This document shows, piece by piece, positions 19,285-27,196 of a stretch of DNA of 34,864 nt. Position 1 is the first letter of the stretch. Each line of letters opens with the position of its first letter. The notes beneath the pieces are model-generated. The model was not told the origin of the DNA. It saw only the letters and a program-made list of their open reading frames with translations, and made no database searches. The position numbers and the translations under genes are program-made. The DNA is taken from IMG/VR virus record IMGVR_UViG_3300025585_000107, positions 1-34,864 of that record, one strand, 5' to 3'. This DNA comes from a virus.

Positions 19285-20286
19285 ATGGCGTTCGCGAACA
19301 GTTCGATCAGCGATATCATCGCGACGAACATCCAGTCGCGTTCCGGCGAACTCGCCGACAACGTGACCAACAACAACGCGCTGCTGCGTCGCCTCAAGGA
19401 GCGCGGCAACGTGAAGACGTTCTCGGGCGGTAACGTGATCCTGCAGGAGATCATGTACAACGACAGCTCGACGAACAACACCAACTCCTACTCGGGCTAC
19501 GAGGTCCTCAACGTCTCGCAGAACTCGCCCATCAGCGCGGCGCAGTTCTCGATCACGCAGTACGCCTCGGCGGTCTCAATCTCGGGTCTGGAGATGATCC
19601 AGAACTCGGGCAAGGAGGCGATCATCGACCTGCTCGACGGGCGCATGTCCGTCGCGGAGGCGCAGCTCGCCAACCGCATCGGCGGCGACATCTACCTCGA
19701 CGGCACCGGCAACTCGGGCAAGAACATCACCGGCCTCGCGGCGGCGGTGCCTGACAGCCCGTCCACCGGCACCTACGGTGGCATCAGCCGCGTGACGTGG
19801 TCGTTCTGGCGTTCGGTGGCCTACTCGGGCCTCACGAACGGCGGCGCGGCGGTCACGGCGTCCAACATCCAGCAGTACATGGACTCGGTCGCGGTGCAGC
19901 TGATCCGTGGCACCGACAAGCCGGACCTGATCGTGGCGGACAACAACTACTACCGCCTCTATCTGCAGTCCCTGCAGTCGATCCAGCGCATCTCGGACAG
20001 CGGTTCGAGCATGGCTGGCGCGGGCTTTGCCTCGCTCAAGTACTACGGCGCGGGCATGGCCTCCGATGTCGTCCTCGACGGCGGTATCGGCGCGGCGGCG
20101 ACGGCGAACCACATGTGGTTCCTCAACACGAAGTACCTGCACTTCCGTCCGCACGCGGATCGGAACTTCGTGCCGATCGGCGGCGAGCGTCAGGCCGTCA
20201 ACCAGGACGCCATCGTCAAGCTGATCGGCTGGGCCGGCAACCTCACCAGCAGCGGGCCGCAGTTCAGCGGCGTGCTGATCGCCTGA
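19285..20286 (+). CDS. Major capsid protein (333 aa)
   Basis: ATG 19285 follows AAGGAG by eight bases; a GTG at 19276 is closer but less suitable. Features fit a HK97-type coat protein of podovirus size: helical N terminus (NSSISDIIATNIQSRSGELA), NNNALLRRLKERGNVKTFSG, strand-rich segments, and an ending with NAHMWFLNTKYLHFRPHADR-like and VKLIGWAGNLTSSGPQFSGV parts. It is located after scaffold, is not split and has no obvious frameshift. The coding sequence is among the most GC-biased and codon-optimised in the window, as expected for an abundant protein. Confidence 0.92.
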   Translation: MAFANSSISDIIATNIQSRSGELADNVTNNNALLRRLKERGNVKTFSGGNVILQEIMYNDSSTNNTNSYSGYEVLNVSQNSPISAAQFSITQYASAVSISGLEMIQNSGKEAIIDLLDGRMSVAEAQLANRIGGDIYLDGTGNSGKNITGLAAAVPDSPSTGTYGGISRVTWSFWRSVAYSGLTNGGAAVTASNIQQYMDSVAVQLIRGTDKPDLIVADNNYYRLYLQSLQSIQRISDSGSSMAGAGFASLKYYGAGMASDVVLDGGIGAAATANHMWFLNTKYLHFRPHADRNFVPIGGERQAVNQDAIVKLIGWAGNLTSSGPQFSGVLIA

Positions 20287-20301
20287 GAAGGAGACCAGAC
20301 A

Positions 20302-20838
20302 ATGGCGTATTCCTTCGTGGAAAATCGGGTCGGCCTCCCCGCCGTCACCGACATCGACTCGGGCGTCACGATGCCCAACGGGACGTCCGCGATCCCGACC
20401 CCGCCGGCAACGCTCGGCATGGTCGCGCGCGCGTTCGACCCGGTCTACGGCGAGGGCGAGTTCATCCTCCTCCTCGGCGTGGCCTCGACCGAGGTCGGCT
20501 CGCTGGTGTCCTACAACGCCTCGACCTACCAGACCGCGCTCGCCGCCAACACGGCGAACCTCGCGGGTCCGGTGGCCGTGGCGATGTCGGCCAACCTCGC
20601 TGGCACCTTCGGCTGGTACCAGATCGGCGGTCTCGCGGTCATGAAGAAGACCGCCGTCGCCGTCAGCCCGCAGGTCGCCATCTACCAGTCCGCCACGGCG
20701 GGCCGGGTGATGCCGACGGTGGCGACGGGCAAGCAGCTGCTCGGCGCGCGCGCCGCCAATCTGGCGACGGTCGCGTCCGGTGTCTCGACGGTGATCGTCT
20801 CGATCAACCGTCCGCACAAGCAGGGCCAGATCATCTGA
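20302..20838 (+). CDS. Head-associated/decoration-type protein (178 aa)
   Basis: ATG 20302 follows AAGGAG by eight bases. The sequence has repeated beta-strand and turn patterns: MAYSFVENRVGLPAVTDIDS, VYGEGEFILLLGVASTEVGS, ANLAGPVAVAMSANLAGTFG, AVAVSPQVAIYQSATAGRV. It resembles proteins encoded directly after the coat gene in podoviruses that bind the capsid surface. It is the last gene before the strong UUCG terminator, so it belongs to the highest-expressed head block. Specific family not named with certainty. Confidence 0.8.
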   Translation: MAYSFVENRVGLPAVTDIDSGVTMPNGTSAIPTPPATLGMVARAFDPVYGEGEFILLLGVASTEVGSLVSYNASTYQTALAANTANLAGPVAVAMSANLAGTFGWYQIGGLAVMKKTAVAVSPQVAIYQSATAGRVMPTVATGKQLLGARAANLATVASGVSTVIVSINRPHKQGQII

Positions 20839-20844
20839 CGACTA

Positions 20845-20879
20845 GGGGCGGCGGGTTCGCCCGTCGCCCCTTCCTTTCG
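20845..20879 (+). terminator. Intrinsic terminator with UUCG tetraloop
   Basis: An 11-base stem, GGGGCGGCGGG (20845-20855) with CCCGTCGCCCC (20860-20870), has one G-U pair and a UUCG loop, followed by TTCCTTTC. This is the clearest intrinsic terminator in the window. It lies between coat-related and tail/fibre genes, so it would lower downstream expression relative to coat protein. Confidence 0.75.
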
Positions 20880-20887
20880 AGGTACGC

Positions 20888-21706
20888 ATGGCGCTGCCGT
20901 CGCGCGTTCTCAACTCCGGCGTCACCAGCCTCTCAACCGTGGCGATCTGCGGAGAGGGCGCGAGCGACGTCTCGGCAGCAGGCAGCACCTCCAGCGACGC
21001 GGCGTCGCTCTCCAGCATCTACAACCGGATTTCCACGGTCGCCGCAGGCGCTGGCGTGAAGCTGCCGCCGACCGAAATGGGCGCGACGGTCTACGTCGCG
21101 AACGCGGGCGCCAACAACCTCACCGTCTATCCCTACGACACCGGCTCGACCATCGTCGGCGCGGCGTCGAACGTGCTGCTGCCGCTGGACTCGGCCTTGT
21201 ATTTCGCGGTCTCCAACACGCGCTGGGAGGTCCTCCAGGGCTCAGGCACCATCCTGCCGGGCGGCTACGGGTCGTTCTACTCGACCGCCACCCAGACCGC
21301 CGCGCTCGTCAACACGGCCTATCCCCTCACCTTCAACAACACCTCGGCATCCTTCGGCGTGAGCATCGGCACCCCGACCTCGCGCATCGTCGCCGCGCAG
21401 ACCGGCGTCTACGTGATCGACTTCTCCGCGCAGTTCGACAAGACCGCAGCGGTCGCGGCGGCTGCCTACATCTGGCTGCGGGTCAACGGCGTGAACGTTC
21501 CAAACAGCGCTGGCAAGGTGTCGATCCAAGGGGCCGACGCCGAGACCATCCCGTCGTGGAGCTACGTGCAGGCGCTCAGCGCGGGCCAGTACGCCGAGCT
21601 GGTGTGGTCCACCTCCGATACCAACGTCTTCATCGCCGCCTTCGCCGCCTCCGCGCCGGTCCCGGCGATCCCCTCCGTCATCGTGAACGTGACCCAGATC
21701 GCATGA
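20888..21706 (+). CDS. Virion protein: shared capsid-type N-domain plus jelly-roll-like C-domain (272 aa)
   Basis: ATG 20888 follows GAGG, immediately after the terminator. Residues 1-120 are clearly related to the complete 119-aa protein at 22498-22857: both have PSRV, ICGxGA, GVKLPPTE, NAGAxxLTVYP and GSTI. The C-terminal half (about 120-272) has a strand order like TNF/C1q-type trimeric jelly rolls: YGSFYSTATQTAALVNTAYP, GVYVIDFSAQFDKTAAVAAA, AYIWLRVNGVNVPNS, QYAELVWSTSDTNVFIAAF. I infer a trimeric head fibre with an N-terminal anchoring domain. The duplication is visible directly; the binding role is inference. Confidence 0.82.
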   Translation: MALPSRVLNSGVTSLSTVAICGEGASDVSAAGSTSSDAASLSSIYNRISTVAAGAGVKLPPTEMGATVYVANAGANNLTVYPYDTGSTIVGAASNVLLPLDSALYFAVSNTRWEVLQGSGTILPGGYGSFYSTATQTAALVNTAYPLTFNNTSASFGVSIGTPTSRIVAAQTGVYVIDFSAQFDKTAAVAAAAYIWLRVNGVNVPNSAGKVSIQGADAETIPSWSYVQALSAGQYAELVWSTSDTNVFIAAFAASAPVPAIPSVIVNVTQIA

Positions 21707-22485
21707 TCCTCGCCGGAAACCTCGACCAGACCCTGCCGATCGTCTGCAACGTGGACGACGACGTCGTGCGCGCGCACGTGCAGGCGTCGTGCAAGCTGAA
21801 GCTGCCGTGGCTTGAGATGGTCGAGGCGCACGACCGGCCCGCCATCGTGGTTGGCGGCGGCCCGTCGATGCGCGCCCTGCGCCCGATGATCCTGGCGCTG
21901 CGGAATGGAGGGGCCGAGGTCTTCGCCACCAACGGCACCGTGCCGATCCTGTACGCAGCGGGCATCTCGTCGGATCACCATGTCCTGCTCGACGCCCGGC
22001 CCGAGAACGTCGCCTTCGTGGAGGGGCCGAAGCCCCAGCACTACCTCGTCGCCTCCCAGTGCCACCCGGACCTGTTCCGGGCCATCGCGGGCCACCCGGC
22101 GACCATCTGGCACCCGGCCTACCCAGAGATCGACGAGTGGATCGGCCACCGCGAGGCCGTGCTGATCGGCGGCGGCACGACGGTCGGGCTGCAGGCCCTG
22201 TCGATCGCCTATGCGCTCGGCCACCGCAAGATCCACCTCTTCGGCTTCGACAGCAGCTACTCCGAGGCCGGCGAGGGCCATGCCTACCCGCAGCCGCTCA
22301 ACGCCGACGAGGAGCGCCAGGAGTTCCGCGTGGGCGACCGCGCCTTCATCTGCGCGCCGTGGATGGCCCGTCAGGCGATGGAGTTCCAGATCGCGTCCCG
22401 TCAATTGTGCGATGGGGACGCGGAATTGTATGTTCACGGCACGGGACTTCTCCCGGCCATAGCCGCCCAGATGGGCAGAAACTGA
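21703..22485 (+). CDS. DUF115/MptE-like protein (260 aa)
   Basis: ATG 21703 overlaps the previous TGA (ATGA). Family features: RPAIVVGGGPSMRALRPMIL (nucleotide- or phosphate-binding loop), FATNGTVPILYAAGISSDHH, VLLDARPENVAFVEG, and VLIGGGTTVGLQALSIAYAL followed by HRKIHLFGFDSSY. DUF115 includes 6-hydroxymethylpterin diphosphokinase-like proteins and Maf motility/glycosylation factors. The GGGPS and GFDSSY motifs are intact. Its presence between two fibre-type genes suggests surface-sugar modification; the reaction cannot be fixed from sequence. It looks like a complete enzyme, not a fragment. Confidence 0.85.
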   Translation: MILAGNLDQTLPIVCNVDDDVVRAHVQASCKLKLPWLEMVEAHDRPAIVVGGGPSMRALRPMILALRNGGAEVFATNGTVPILYAAGISSDHHVLLDARPENVAFVEGPKPQHYLVASQCHPDLFRAIAGHPATIWHPAYPEIDEWIGHREAVLIGGGTTVGLQALSIAYALGHRKIHLFGFDSSYSEAGEGHAYPQPLNADEERQEFRVGDRAFICAPWMARQAMEFQIASRQLCDGDAELYVHGTGLLPAIAAQMGRN

Positions 22486-22497
22486 AAGGACGTCCCA

Positions 22498-22857
22498 ATG
22501 CCGATCCCCTCTCGCGTGCAGGCCTCGGGCAACTCGGGCCTCGCCACCATCTCCATCTGCGGCGACGGCGCCACCGGCCTCACCGCGACCGGAACGACTG
22601 CGGCGGACGCGCTGCAGCTGTCGGCGGTCTGGAACACCGTCGGGACCACGGCGGCCAGCACGGGCGTCAAGCTCCCGCCGACCGAGGCGGGCGCGATGGT
22701 GTGCGTCTACAACGCGGGCGCCAGCACGCTGACGGTCTACCCGGCGACGGGCTCGACCATCAACGCCGGCGCCTCCTCGCTCAGCGTGACCTCGACCACG
22801 CGCGTCCTGTTCATCGCGACGAGCGCGACGACCTGGATCTCGATCGCGGGCGCCTGA
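22498..22857 (+). CDS. Stand-alone paralogue of the fibre N-domain (119 aa)
   Basis: AAGGA seven bases before ATG 22498. The whole protein aligns with residues 1-120 of the 272-aa protein at 20888-21706: IPSRVQASGNSGLATISICG, GVKLPPTEAGAMVCVYNAGA, STLTVYPATGSTINAGASSL. It lacks the jelly-roll C-domain. It is beta-rich with no coil or membrane span. It may fill the same capsid site without a fibre head, or be a separate decoration protein. The paralogy is directly visible. Confidence 0.85.
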   Translation: MPIPSRVQASGNSGLATISICGDGATGLTATGTTAADALQLSAVWNTVGTTAASTGVKLPPTEAGAMVCVYNAGASTLTVYPATGSTINAGASSLSVTSTTRVLFIATSATTWISIAGA

Positions 22858-22859
22858 TC

Positions 22860-23399
22860 ATGCCGCTCGACAGCGACATCGCCAACGCCGACGCCAAGCT
22901 CCATGTGGAGTTCTACGACCACAAGGAGCTTGGCCGGCCGTTCGTCCGCATCATGGTGCCGGGCGACACGACCAACATCATCGACCAGCCGGTGCGCGAC
23001 GACCACAAGGAGCGGTTCCCGCGGCAGTGGCTGCACTTCCAGATGCAGTCGGAGAACGGCGACATCCCCGGCACGAAGCTGGAGGAGTGGCACCGCACCT
23101 CGCCCGCGGACATTTCCGACGCGCAGGTGGCCGAGCTTCAGATCCTGAAGTTCCGCACCGTCGAGCAGGTCGCCACCGCGTCCGACGCGCAGATGATGCG
23201 CGTTGGCATGGGCGGCGTCGGGCTGCGGCTCAAGGCGCAGGCGTTCCTGCGGCTGAAGTCGGATGCCACCTCAAGCAGCGAACTCGCCGAGGCCAAGGCC
23301 AAGCTGGCGGCGCTGGAGGCACAGGTCGCGGCGCTGATGGCCGCCAAGGACGAGGCCCCGCGTCGCGGACGCCCGCCGATGAACGACAGGAGCGCCTGA
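22860..23399 (+). CDS. Conserved podovirus protein, unknown function (179 aa)
   Basis: ATG 22860 lies two bases after the previous TGA, with little ribosome site, so coupling is likely. The N-terminal part has a recognisable pattern: KLHVEFYDHKELGRPFVRIM, VPGDTTNIIDQPVRDDHKER and FPRQWLHFQMQSENG. A helical middle follows (DAQVAELQILKFRTVEQVAT, with RLKAQAFLRLK), then a coiled coil (ELAEAKAKLAALEAQVAALM) and a basic end (RRGRPPMNDR). I recall similar proteins before the adaptor gene in other podoviruses, with no proven function. Confidence 0.8.
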   Translation: MPLDSDIANADAKLHVEFYDHKELGRPFVRIMVPGDTTNIIDQPVRDDHKERFPRQWLHFQMQSENGDIPGTKLEEWHRTSPADISDAQVAELQILKFRTVEQVATASDAQMMRVGMGGVGLRLKAQAFLRLKSDATSSSELAEAKAKLAALEAQVAALMAAKDEAPRRGRPPMNDRSA

Positions 23400-23400
23400 C

Positions 23401-24309
23401 ATGGGCTCGACGATGGTCCAGCTTGTCCAGCAAGTCTCGAACGAGCTGGGCCTCGTCGCGCCGTCCACCGTGGCGGGCAACAACGCGCAGGACGTCATCC
23501 AGACCCTCGCGCTGATGAACGCCTCGGGCTACGAGCTTCTCAAGCGCCACGATTGGCGCGAACTGACGCGGCCCTACCGCTTCACGGTCCAGTACCTTGC
23601 CACGACGGGAACGTGGAACACCTCGTCGGCGGCGATCACCGGCATCCCCGACACGACCGGCCTCGACACGACCTACATGGCGGTCGGCACGGGCATCAAC
23701 CAGGACACGTTCATTCAGTCCGTAGACAGCGGCACGCAGGTGACGCTCAACCAGATCCCGGCATCCGCCGGGACCGGCGCGGCGATCACCTTCGCCAAGA
23801 CGAAGTACGCGCTGCCCAACGACTACGACAGCCTCGTCCCGCGCACGCAGTGGGACAAGAGCAAGCGCTGGGAGATGCTTGGCCCTGAGAGCCCGCAGCA
23901 GTGGGAATGGCTGCTCTCGGGCTACATCTCGACAGGCCCGCGCATCCGCTGGCGGCTCTACGGCGGCTACTTCCAGATCTGGCCCGCCACGACGACCTCG
24001 GAATACCTCGGCTTCGAGTACCGCTCCAAGGGCTGGGCGCTGTCGTCTGCCGGCGCGGTGAAGAACAGCTTCACCGCCGACGACGACACCTGCGTCTATC
24101 CCGACCGCGTCATGGTCCTCATGACGAAGCTGAAGTATTTCGAGGCGAAGGGCTTCGACACGACGGCGCTCTACCGCGACTTCCTGCGCGAGCTGGAGAC
24201 CGCGATGGGGCAGGACATGTCGGCGGCGAACCTGTCCTTCGCGCCGCGCCCCGGCACGGTGCTGATCGGCTACGACAACATCCCCGACAGCGGCTACGGG
24301 TCCACCTGA
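23401..24309 (+). CDS. Head-to-tail adaptor, podovirus gp4/gp11-like (302 aa)
   Basis: ATG 23401 follows AGGAG by eight bases. Parts: N-terminal helices (MVQLVQQVSNELGLVAPSTV, TLALMNASGYELLKRHDWRE) typical of adaptor proteins below the portal; a beta-rich insert (STVAGNN..., ITGIPDTTGLDTTYMAVGTG, TQVTLNQIPASAGTGAAITF); KTKYALPNDYDSLVPRTQWD; and a C-terminal helix (KLKYFEAKGFDTTALYRDFL). It would join portal and tail hub. The assignment rests on the helical start, the YALP.DYD..V motif and the gene order. Confidence 0.8.
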   Translation: MGSTMVQLVQQVSNELGLVAPSTVAGNNAQDVIQTLALMNASGYELLKRHDWRELTRPYRFTVQYLATTGTWNTSSAAITGIPDTTGLDTTYMAVGTGINQDTFIQSVDSGTQVTLNQIPASAGTGAAITFAKTKYALPNDYDSLVPRTQWDKSKRWEMLGPESPQQWEWLLSGYISTGPRIRWRLYGGYFQIWPATTTSEYLGFEYRSKGWALSSAGAVKNSFTADDDTCVYPDRVMVLMTKLKYFEAKGFDTTALYRDFLRELETAMGQDMSAANLSFAPRPGTVLIGYDNIPDSGYGST

Positions 24310-24310
24310 C

Positions 24311-25876
24311 ATGGTCAGGCCGTCTCCGATCATGCGCGCGGCCAAGCAGGCGACGGCGCGCGTCGCGTCCGTGCCGGCGCCCATCGGCGGCTGGAACGCG
24401 CGCGACAGCCTCGCGAACATGAAGCCGACCGACGCGGTGTCGCTGACCAACTACTTCCCGACCGCGACCAACGTCGTGCTGCGCGGCGGCTACCAGAAGC
24501 ACGCCACGGGCCTGCCCGGTCAGGTCGAGACGCTGATGGCGTACAACGGCGCCACGACGCAGTCGCTGTTCGCGATCTCGGGCAACAACATCTACAACGT
24601 GACGAGCGCGGGCGCGGTCGGCGCGGCGGTCGTGTCGGGCCTGACCAACAGCCGCTGGGAAAGCACGAACGTCGCCACCGCTGGCGGCAACTTCCTCTAC
24701 GCGGTCTCGGGCGGCAACAGCCCGCTGCTCTACGACGGCTCGACCTGGACGGCGATCACAGGCGCCTCGACGCCTGCCATCACGGGCGTGACGACGAGCG
24801 AACTCGACAACGTCACGCTGTTCAAGAATCGCCTGTGGTTCATCCAGCGCAACACGCTCAAGGCTTGGTATCTGCCCACGCAATCGGTCGGCGGCGCCGC
24901 ACAGGTGCTGGACCTCTCGACGGTCGCGCGCAAGGGCGGCTATCTGCTCGCGATGGGCGTCTGGACGATCGACGCGGGCTTCGGCCTCGACGACAACCTC
25001 GTCTTCGTCACGACGCAGGGCGAGATCATCATCTATCGCGGCACCGACCCGGCCAACATCTCGACGTGGTCGCTGGTCGGCGTATGGGCGATGGGCGCGC
25101 CGATGGGCAAGCGGTGCCTCGCCAAGTTCGCGGGCGACCTCGCCTACATCGCCTTCGACGGCCTGTTCCCGCTCTCGCAGGCGCTCCAGAGCGCGCGCGT
25201 CGCGCCGCAGAGCGTGGCGCTGACCGACAAGATCCAGGGCGCGTTCGCAAGCGCCACGACGGCCTATCAGGGCTTGTTCGGCTGGGAGATCTGCGTCGCG
25301 CCGAAGTTCAACGCCATCGTAGTGAACATCCCCGTCGGCACCGGCTCGCAGCAGCAGTACGTGATGAACACCATCGTGCAGAGCTGGTGCAACTTCACCG
25401 GCTGGCCCGCCAACTGCTTCACGCTCCACAAGCAGGATCTGTGGTTTGGCGGCACCGACTACGTCGCCAAGGCGTGGACGGACGATCACGCGGACGACAA
25501 CGTCGCCATCTCCGCTGGCGCGCTGCAGGCCTTCAACTACTTCGGCTCGCGCGGCCAGAAGAAGATCTTCACTCGGGCGAGGCCCAACCTGTTCGCGGAC
25601 GGGCAGCCCTCGGTCTTCGTGGGCATCAACGTCGATTTCCAGACCAACGACACCTCGGCTCCGCTGGCCTATCTGCCGCCGACCGGCGCGGTCTGGGACA
25701 CGGCGATCTGGGATAGCTCGAACTGGGGCGCGGGCCAGAACATCTCGCTGAACTGGCAGGGCGTCACGGGCGTGGGGTACTGCGGGTCGATCAACTTCCG
25801 CTCGGCCAGCAAGGGCCTGTCGCTGGAATGGGCCGCGACGGACGTCGTCTTCATGCCGGGCTGGGTCGGCATATGA
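24311..25876 (+). CDS. Tail hub/nozzle or DNA-stabilisation protein, gp10-like (521 aa)
   Basis: Starts one base after the adaptor stop. The chain looks like a multi-bladed beta-propeller: SVPAPIGGWNARDSLANMKP (typical N-terminal opening), repeated strand blocks such as TLMAYNGATTQSLFAISGNN, GGNSPLLYDGSTWTAITG, DDNLVFVTTQGEIIIYRGTD and LAKFAGDLAYIAFDGLFPLS, and a C terminus with TGAVWDTAIWDSSNWGAGQ and WAATDVVFMPGWVGI. Such propeller proteins form the hub beneath the adaptor in P22- and T7-like phages. An in-frame ATG later (near 24420) is less likely. Confidence 0.85.
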   Translation: MVRPSPIMRAAKQATARVASVPAPIGGWNARDSLANMKPTDAVSLTNYFPTATNVVLRGGYQKHATGLPGQVETLMAYNGATTQSLFAISGNNIYNVTSAGAVGAAVVSGLTNSRWESTNVATAGGNFLYAVSGGNSPLLYDGSTWTAITGASTPAITGVTTSELDNVTLFKNRLWFIQRNTLKAWYLPTQSVGGAAQVLDLSTVARKGGYLLAMGVWTIDAGFGLDDNLVFVTTQGEIIIYRGTDPANISTWSLVGVWAMGAPMGKRCLAKFAGDLAYIAFDGLFPLSQALQSARVAPQSVALTDKIQGAFASATTAYQGLFGWEICVAPKFNAIVVNIPVGTGSQQQYVMNTIVQSWCNFTGWPANCFTLHKQDLWFGGTDYVAKAWTDDHADDNVAISAGALQAFNYFGSRGQKKIFTRARPNLFADGQPSVFVGINVDFQTNDTSAPLAYLPPTGAVWDTAIWDSSNWGAGQNISLNWQGVTGVGYCGSINFRSASKGLSLEWAATDVVFMPGWVGI

Positions 25877-26304
25877 TCGTCGCGGGGCCGCATGTCGGGC
25901 ATTGGGTGCTGGGCCGCATCGGCGGCTTCTTCGACCCGGTCTGCATGTCGGCCATCGGCTGGGAGAGCGACGGCAAGCTGACCGCAGGCGCGGCGTACCG
26001 CGATTGGAATGGCGTGTCGATCGAAGGCCAGATCGCCGCTGACAGGCCGTTGACGCGCGGCTTCATCTCCGCGATCTTCGACTATCCGTTTCGGCAGCTT
26101 GGCGCGCGCAAGATCATCGCGACGACCAGCGCGGACCACATCCGCAGCATCCGGCTCTTGCGCCGCCTCGGTTTCGTTGAGGAGGCCTGCCTGCGCGATG
26201 CCTCGCCGGGCGGCGACCTCATCATCTGCACCATGCGGCGCGATGACTGCCGCTTCCTAGGAGAGCGTCATGGGCAAGAAGGCTTCCGCACCGCCAGCAC
26301 CTGA
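25873..26304 (+). CDS. GNAT-family N-acetyltransferase (143 aa)
   Basis: ATG 25873 overlaps the hub gene stop (ATGA). The GNAT layout is visible: a strand-rich first half (CMSAIGWESDGKLTAGAAYR, VSIEGQIAADRPLTRGFISA), AIFDYPFRQLGARKIIATTS and RSIRLLRRLGFVEEACLRDA, the latter matching the (N/S)..S.R..E..GF.EE..L.D pattern near the acetyl-CoA cleft. It is slightly short for the family. The substrate is unknown. It overlaps the next gene by 35 bases. It could acetylate virion or host proteins; the position in the tail block makes virion association possible. Confidence 0.85.
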   Translation: MIVAGPHVGHWVLGRIGGFFDPVCMSAIGWESDGKLTAGAAYRDWNGVSIEGQIAADRPLTRGFISAIFDYPFRQLGARKIIATTSADHIRSIRLLRRLGFVEEACLRDASPGGDLIICTMRRDDCRFLGERHGQEGFRTAST

Positions 26305-27181
26305 CTACGCGGGCGCCGCGAAGGCGCAGGGTGCCGCCAACGTCGAGGCTGCGCGCGCCTCGGCCATGCTCTCCAACCCGAACGTCTACGGCCCGCTCGG
26401 CACGCAGACGGTGACCTACGATGGCGACATCCCGACCGTGCGGCAGACGCTCACGCCGCAAGCGCAGGCGACGCTGGATGCCCAGCAGCAGGTCGAGCGC
26501 AGGCTGGCCCAGCTTGGCCTGCAGGGCATCGGAACCGCCGAAAGCACGCTCGGGACGCCCTTCCAGACGCAGACGGGCGACCTAAACACCGTCTTCGACC
26601 TGTCGGGCCTCCCGCGCGCGCCGGTCAACGCCGGGACGACCGCGCAGGAAGCGATCATGGCGAGGCTGGAGCCGCAGATCCAGCGCAGCCGGTCGCAGCT
26701 GGAGACGCAGCTTGCCAACCAAGGCCTGGCGCGCGGCGGCGAGGCCTACAACGCCGCGATCCGCGAGCAGCAGCAGCAGGAGAACGACCTTCGCTCGCAG
26801 GCGGCGCTGCAGGGCATCAACCTCGACACGCAGGCCCGGCAGCAGGCGGCGGCGGAGCAGCAGGCGGCGATGGGGTTCGAGAACCAGGCGCGCGCGCAGG
26901 CCCTGCAGCGCGAGTTGTCGCTCCGTTCGCAGCCGCTCAACGAGATCATCGGCCTGATGGGTGGCTCGCAGATCCAGATGCCGCAGTTCGGGGCCTATCA
27001 GGGCCAGCAGGTCGCGCCCGCCCCGATTTTCGGCGCGGCGCAGGCGGCGGGGCAGAACGCGATGCAGCAATATGGCATCCAGCAGGCCGGTCTCAACGCG
27101 CAGTCTTCGGCGCTCGGAGGACTGTTTGGCACCGCTCTCGGAGGCTGGGGCTACGGCGGATTCAAGAACCCGTTCCGCTGA
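26270..27181 (+). CDS. Internal virion/ejection protein 1 (303 aa)
   Basis: ATG 26270 follows AGGAG, inside the GNAT gene. The sequence is Ala/Gln-rich and helical: DYAGAAKAQGAANVEAARAS, TPQAQATLDAQQQVERRLAQ, SQLETQLANQGLARGGEAYN, REQQQQENDLRSQAALQGIN, with a Gly-rich C terminus (GGLFGTALGGWGYGGFKNPF). This matches the first of the small helical proteins encoded after tail hub genes in podoviruses, which enter the cell with DNA. The sequence has no enzyme motif. Assignment is by composition, order and partial resemblance. Confidence 0.78.
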   Translation: MGKKASAPPAPDYAGAAKAQGAANVEAARASAMLSNPNVYGPLGTQTVTYDGDIPTVRQTLTPQAQATLDAQQQVERRLAQLGLQGIGTAESTLGTPFQTQTGDLNTVFDLSGLPRAPVNAGTTAQEAIMARLEPQIQRSRSQLETQLANQGLARGGEAYNAAIREQQQQENDLRSQAALQGINLDTQARQQAAAEQQAAMGFENQARAQALQRELSLRSQPLNEIIGLMGGSQIQMPQFGAYQGQQVAPAPIFGAAQAAGQNAMQQYGIQQAGLNAQSSALGGLFGTALGGWGYGGFKNPFR

Positions 27182-27196
27182 TTTCTGGAGGCATAG

